NCBI RefSeq assembly: GCF_009911695.1
Contig: NZ_QWKK01000001.1
Location: forward strand, 36,672-100,671
From: Enterorhabdus sp. P55
Lineage (GTDB): Bacteria > Actinomycetota > Coriobacteriia > Coriobacteriales > Eggerthellaceae
DNA length: 64,000 nt
Reading direction: 5' to 3'
Part shown: piece by piece, positions 63,822-64,000 of the stretch
Position numbering within the stretch: position 1 is the stretch's first letter
Layout: each line of letters starts with the position of its first letter
Notes under the pieces: generated by a model
The model's input: the letters and a program-made list of their open reading frames with translations, nothing else
What the model was told of the DNA's origin: nothing
The model's database searches: none
Program-made: the position numbers and the translations under genes

Positions 63822-64000
63822 GTTCGCTCCTTCGTCTCCGGTGCGGCCGGGACGCGGCCCAGGCCTCCTCAGCGCGTCAGCGCCGCTCCATCGTAGCACC
63901 ACCGAGGCGGCGCCAAGGCCCGCGCGGCCCCAGGCGTCGCCCAGCGGCGCGGACGGAGGCCCACCGCCCGCGCAGGCGGGGCCGGCGGGCGAGCGCTGCG

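Overview
The window is a high-GC chromosomal segment carrying mostly housekeeping genes, nearly all on the minus strand. The best guess is an anaerobic actinobacterium of the class Coriobacteriia (Eggerthella/Adlercreutzia-like). The reasons are an actinobacterial rimP-nusA-ylxR-infB-rbfA-nrnA-truB-ribF operon, ferredoxin-dependent 2-oxoacid oxidation, a membrane-integral pyrophosphatase, several molybdopterin oxidoreductase genes, and a LuxR-type regulator with about twelve membrane helices. This assignment is an inference from gene content; no rRNA gene is present to confirm it.

Layout, left to right (transcription mostly right to left). 1-1858: a Ser/Thr kinase (cut by the left edge) translationally coupled to a membrane protein with a Gly/Ser-rich stalk. 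2518-6496: a four-gene iron/siderophore-type ABC importer with an AT-rich promoter. 7020-9840: pyrR-pyrB-pyrC behind a PyrR-type attenuator. 10215-18532: a tight run of nine genes combining a four-subunit 2-oxoacid:ferredoxin oxidoreductase, a P-loop ATPase and two pairs of cupin-type regulator plus acyl-CoA synthetase. 19405-25249: rsmB, fmt, def, dnaG. 25456-34554: two molybdoenzyme modules, one with a Tat signal, Fe-S subunit, NrfD anchor and TorD chaperone, the other a duplicated-MarR regulator with a DmsA/DmsB pair. 34754-39566: small membrane proteins, dgt (plus strand), rnhA, a LuxR-type membrane regulator and tatA. 39841-50318: hppA and the translation/ribosome-maturation operon. 51302-56602: a VIT1-type transporter with a ferritin-like domain (plus strand), a third regulator-ligase pair and a dicarboxylate/glutamate symporter. 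56685-63821: leuA, serA, a SulP transporter and serC.

The most unusual content is intergenic. At least six spacers (2200-2369, 6742-6904, 18690-18866, 23033-23245, 60214-60376, 62425-62590) hold 160-215 bp dyads: long, nearly perfect inverted arms around a shared core close to CTGACCTGGGAAAA. Arm sequences differ between some copies but stay self-complementary within each copy. A second family occurs as two oppositely oriented copies at 55067-55170 and 55208-55312. These share a conserved interior but have entirely different base stems, each fully paired. A further long dyad lies at 50957-51154. All sit between transcription units and contain no recognisable gene. They look like structured repeats maintained by covariation, and I do not recognise them as a named family.

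A second notable point is an in-frame 80-codon tail after the TAG stop of the DmsB-like subunit (25456-25698). It would add a cell-wall-sorting-like anchor with an LAQTGD motif, and it lies directly before a strong terminator.
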